Source: DATDYQ01 sp035288965 (GTDB lineage: Archaea > Nanobdellota > Nanobdellia > SCGC-AAA011-G17 > JAGVZF01). From it: 8,061 nucleotides of DNA. The notes below the pieces were generated by a model. The model was given only the letters and a program-made list of their open reading frames with translations. It ran no database searches and was not told the origin of the DNA. The first letter of the stretch is position 1. Every line of letters starts with the position of its first letter. This document shows, in pieces, positions 7,701-8,061 of the stretch. The position numbers and the translations under genes were made by a program. The stretch covers positions 1-8,061 of the forward strand of contig DATDYQ010000007.1 of the NCBI GenBank assembly GCA_035288965.1. The letters are read 5' to 3'.

Positions 7701-8061
7701 AATTAAATATTTTAGTTGAAAGCAAAACAAGTAATCCAGTTAAATTAAGATTTACAATAATTGGAGATAATGGAAATAATCAAATTTACTCTGAAAATTA
7801 TATTAATGCATTTGAAAGCAAGATAATGGAGATAAATTACAGTCCAGATATTGGAAATTTAAAAACCTTGAAAGCAATTCCATATGCATTTGAAAATAAT
7901 GAGTTTGTTTATTATTCATTAAATGATGTTAGTTATTCTTTAGAGAATGTTAAAGAAGTAAGTTCTGGAGTTGTTGCACCTATTGAAACTACAGAAACAA
8001 TAACAACTGGAACTATAACTCCAGCTAAATATATTTATATAAATGATGGAGCGAGAATAAT
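1763..8061 (+). CDS. Giant secreted RHS/YD-repeat protein with Cys-rich insertions (partial, at least 2099 aa)
   Basis: The frame is open from ATG 1763 to the right edge: 2099 codons plus two bases, with no internal stop or frameshift. An in-frame TAG at 1751-1753 with no other start between fixes the start. Residues 1-21 are a signal peptide (MKNRIIILIVIFLVSLGFVN), so export is probably by Sec. Residues 44-106 match the N-terminal motif of Bacteroidota-type RHS proteins, including SGIRVDDEASWVGLGWNL. A beta-rich shell follows, with WSLTKIIYPMKGSVSYEYE at 733-751 and GGGIRVKAI at 774-782. Cys-rich insertions lie at 234-313, 478-552 and 919-1040. YD repeats fill about 1186-1902, for example YRYDVLGRL (1277-1285) and YEYDEYGRL (1652-1660). 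In known RHS and TcB/C proteins these repeats build a hollow shell around a C-terminal domain, often a toxin. Here the core's end and the C-terminal domain are outside the window, so the effector is unknown. Arg is AGA nearly throughout (one AGG seen, no CGN). Adhesion or wall-matrix roles are alternatives to toxin delivery. Confidence 0.95.
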   Translation, partial: MKNRIIILIVIFLVSLGFVNGGNNVKDAEPSVSSFDVVKSNEQDLYTGDLNLNLPLLNVPGRSLDVPLSLTYSSGIRVDDEASWVGLGWNLGVGAITRAINNEADDGLYGMFNSLPSGATRNDEGAQDSFFVTFQGGGGKLVFDNDNNMNSPTYGKWIPHMQSWKPWKIEYYDKNNNLWSADGRTTNFPYDGGIKKWIITTEDGTKYIFDKVISAQSTNIHRYVYTKRDTTRTCSGGDTGSECVGEIKCYPGQNGCLSPTRCSGTGYECSLQQCGVIPKCDNGIDDDGDGCVDYPKDGGCTNYYDNDESQAGCVKPGPKIVQVKGLDDGLTEDVIESKINLYRGSLGPIGNINIPQLPATGDPWQVQPGCGDDQYGYPPKSKIYKNQIEAQTVYEAKDRYANAWYLTEILGSDYADDDGIAGLSSGDSGSWVKISYEDEKATNYLNQPNFPSETFESTERITGYNKEGQEGVELTPSCKQSLYDHPFNENDINNPNYQDHFFCIGNNAQNDKDCRKYLNDKATCGRGPPGDYLDCKMVWFWNDPQNYNFLDCEFYNSAPLTNNYNYVTYSKVRSQVNFTYLDKIETPTHYASFVKSSRYDLKKTEYQGDYSDSNLARKLDRIDVYKKNIPGTPDTFLRSVNFRYANRFSSEELVKYGDGKLTLLGVKKVGYDTTTELPETKFEYGFNPVLELYALDWWGFYNGETTNYNKRIWTGGGNYITDNNEANDNARAWSLTKIIYPMKGSVSYEYEVDKYNYLPKDIPGAPTYSVGTPGGGIRVKAIKENNGIDTEKITTFSYDEGVISAKPVRFKGVSGVFSRIGVNEKNYVAYGKVTKVLPVNSYGKIVTTFRTLKDIPNSDKYLDVYGNIHNVSDWKIGQKVKEEYISSTGNVVKLNEYGWRFNDVFNNGTYGDWEFTSPCQGKVSSCATRAFPVKNINNQCITPDPDDSSKCVDDYCYAGCFLDNFGCQYNPATPFDDIVEAAPIGCESIIDKATCDAPQYVPLTNIDACIWDTSNYNKCVGKALSCGNLDEQQCKPEIGCSWVGDKEMSYGWVTQDYLKTTLDGVQTETYFKDYNKLNGLPNLTYEKGNDNEGRFTQIKYAFEIYNSDPLNMKAKNMLSEVYSTAVYDDTDHNGNFNPGPSGDLLYSLTTTEYNNYNGKIYPSASVAWIDDGDHLFNLPPDKILRTTYNYDIYGNLIQVTEPDRELSNNGGTVPGAITKYYYGTNTNECDNSISNNGLLHSVLTCVENNIGQRTKSHYDDKGNLIENVGLNNEITSYRYDVLGRLTKVTNQYDAVNNDINPLGGNKDITYNYATTISPTNLNSIQVIEDLDGINTINSVSYFDGFGNSLKLESGNTNKLFSHLRYNDVGLQSEASITINGADDFPVNQQIPTNVPKSTTAYYDDPLLRVKDVQAVGTTLKTTNSYEDYNDEGQYFMTTTTNEGGGSLKAYTDKFGRLRLSENYDGTFNVNEYNIMGNVVKVINAKHQVTNNYYDSLGRLKRTENNDFGFIENVYDGKGNNIVAKIHNGQRIDYVYDSSDRITKIDYPNENEFISDVNYYYDNYNTAPIGCVSTIGSYFSQVNYPKGRLTVKEDNAGTSCYYYNKNGQLAFAVKSIKIDAVNTKYYGIKYEYNKKGLVSSITYPVPFNKVINYEYDEYGRLSKVKDGTDVIYSYNDDGTLNNIAYPNGVSNSYTYDNRLFLQTSKVSGKLNNIPKDLIKRFYEYDSVGNINKVYDGLDIANRVNLGNFNYDTNYRLDTVTTSQAKYYGDFNYDYDEVGNIIQATHDGNVRMFSYDPSGKNNKLTFSGKNSGEDTEYGDWFFSYDDNGNVVGKVKEDNSKIMNMYYDFNSNLIQVNYNDGKCSKYYYDGGGARYKKIEYDMTNNAYKATRYIYGTDGNLLQEEEDGAGTVDCTAPNILAPNKNGLDLALDNRFNTIGDVLGSGGASFGFGEILQGIGDFFTGNAVLDNYEFNIKDVTKDGNKLNILVESKTSNPVKLRFTIIGDNGNNQIYSENYINAFESKIMEINYSPDIGNLKTLKAIPYAFENNEFVYYSLNDVSYSLENVKEVSSGVVAPIETTETITTGTITPAKYIYINDGARI
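1892..2080 (+). other. N-terminal RHS module of the Bacteroidota type (residues 44-106)
   Basis: Starting just after the signal peptide and a short linker, this segment reads DLYTGDLNLNLPLLNVPG and then SGIRVDDEASWVGLGWNL. From knowledge of the family, this G-x-x-x-L-x-I/L-P-L, then S-G-I-R-V-D-x-E-A-S-W-V-G-L-G-W-N-L pattern opens many large RHS proteins of Bacteroidota and resembles the start of the SpvB/TcaC-like shell. It marks the protein as a full-length shell builder rather than a stray YD-repeat fragment. Confidence 0.8.
2462..2701 (+). other. Cys-rich insertion 1 with Ca-binding-type DGIDDDGDG loop (residues 234-313)
   Basis: Eleven Cys occur in 80 residues, at 234, 243, 249, 256, 262, 269, 274, 280, 291, 300 and 313. 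The end of the segment reads CDNGIDDDGDGCVDYPKDGG (280-299) followed by C300, an Asp-rich loop like the calcium-binding thrombospondin type 3 or dockerin style, bracketed by Cys. It interrupts the RHS shell between TEDGTKYIFDK and the later ANAWYLTEI, motifs that lie closer together in typical homologues as I recall them. The spacing suggests several disulphides formed outside the cell. Calcium binding is inferred from the motif only. Confidence 0.75.
3194..3418 (+). other. Cys-rich insertion 2 (residues 478-552)
   Basis: Six Cys occur in 75 residues, at 478, 503, 514, 524, 535 and 552, in a segment rich in Asn, Asp and aromatic residues that includes MVWFWND at 537-543. The even number and wide spacing suit three disulphides. 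It lies between a KISYED-type strand region and the strand-rich NYVTYSKVRSQVNFTYLDK, so it appears to be a loop domain of the shell. I do not recognise it as a named domain. Confidence 0.6.
4517..4888 (+). other. Cys-rich insertion 3 with two C-x-W units (residues 919-1042)
   Basis: Fourteen Cys occur between residues 919 and 1040: 919, 926, 940, 951, 956, 960, 967, 986, 995, 1009, 1019, 1026, 1034 and 1040. The last part holds two related units. One is C986-x8-C995-x13-C1009-I-W1011; the other is C1026-x7-C1034-x5-C1040-S-W1042. Small domains ending in C-x-W, such as PSI-like modules, look similar, but the match is only by pattern. The segment separates the shell region from the sequence leading into the YD repeats. 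Confidence 0.7.
5318..7468 (+). repeat. YD (RHS) repeat region (residues 1186-1902)
   Basis: About 15 degenerate units of the form Y-x-Y-D-x-x-G-N/R-L are visible at protein level. Examples are YNYDIYGNL (1188-1196), HYDDKGNL (1257-1264), YRYDVLGRL (1277-1285), YEYDEYGRL (1652-1660), YEYDSVGNI (1721-1729) and YDYDEVGNI (1771-1779). Units are spaced unevenly, at roughly 20 to 40 residues where they are close together. They are not near-identical at DNA level, so this is an old diverged array rather than a recent tandem expansion. Cys pairs C1229/C1245 and C1570/C1599 sit between units and may add cross-links. In solved RHS shells such strands spiral to form the cage wall. Confidence 0.85.
7469..8020 (+). 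other. Domain inserted in the RHS core (residues 1903-2086)
   Basis: The array ends in ATRYIYGTDGNLLQEEE, which normally leads straight into the RHS-associated core. Here about 184 residues follow before a second similar motif, AKYIYINDGARI (2088-2099), at the window edge. The insert begins with C1910 and a linker and continues with a Gly/Phe-rich stretch (LGSGGASFGFGEI at 1938-1950, then GIGDFF). A strand-rich part (about 1964-2062, with NYEFNIKDVTKDG and NILVESKTSNP) resembles an Ig-like or CARDB-like beta-sandwich. A Thr-rich linker (ETTETITTGTIT) closes it. The fold is inferred by eye. Confidence 0.6.

Noticed and set aside
1763..8061. Alternative genetic code (UGA or UAG reassigned, as in some CPR lineages)
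   Set aside because: The whole 2099-codon frame reads through with TGG for Trp and no in-frame TGA, TAG or TAA, and the lipoprotein gene ends in TAA. There is no sign of recoding.
1..8061. Insertion sequence, integrase, tRNA or attachment site as a mark of a mobile island
   Set aside because: No transposase-like product, terminal inverted repeats, tRNA cloverleaf or direct-repeat pair was seen. Nearly all bases belong to the three genes.

Overview
The window is strongly AT-rich and protein-dense. It suggests an uncultivated, small-genome prokaryote, most likely a DPANN archaeon of the Woesearchaeota/Pacearchaeota kind. The grounds are as follows. All three genes have TATA-like boxes about 22 to 38 bases before their start codons. 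None has a well-placed Shine-Dalgarno site. Arginine is encoded almost only by AGA in the large gene. That gene also carries Cys-rich segments and a Cys-bracketed DGIDDDGDG loop of a style I associate with secreted proteins of these lineages. A Patescibacteria (CPR) bacterium remains possible. The lipobox on the second gene fits bacteria more readily, although archaeal lipoproteins exist. No rRNA, tRNA or housekeeping gene is present to settle the point.

Layout. Positions 1-622 (minus strand) hold the N-terminal 207 residues of a secreted or membrane-anchored, mostly helical protein that runs off the left edge. A 53-base gap (623-675) holds its TATA-like promoter and an 18-base near-palindrome. 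Positions 676-1677 (minus strand) hold a complete 333-residue putative lipoprotein of unknown family. The 85 bases at 1678-1762 form a divergent promoter region. From 1763 to the right edge (plus strand) there is one uninterrupted reading frame of at least 2099 residues that has no stop in the window.

The large gene encodes a Sec-type signal peptide, a Bacteroidota-like RHS N-terminal module, a beta-rich shell region broken by three Cys-rich insertions (11, 6 and 14 Cys), and about 700 residues of YD (RHS) repeats. It then enters what looks like the RHS-associated core, which is itself split by a roughly 180-residue domain between two similar Y-I-Y motifs. The core hallmark and the variable C-terminal domain, where a toxin would normally lie, are outside the window.

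The three products are all predicted to be exported, so the locus looks like a cell-surface or secretion island. The divergent arrangement allows shared control, but no functional link between the lipoproteins and the RHS protein is shown by the sequence. No gene-free stretch longer than 300 bases exists.
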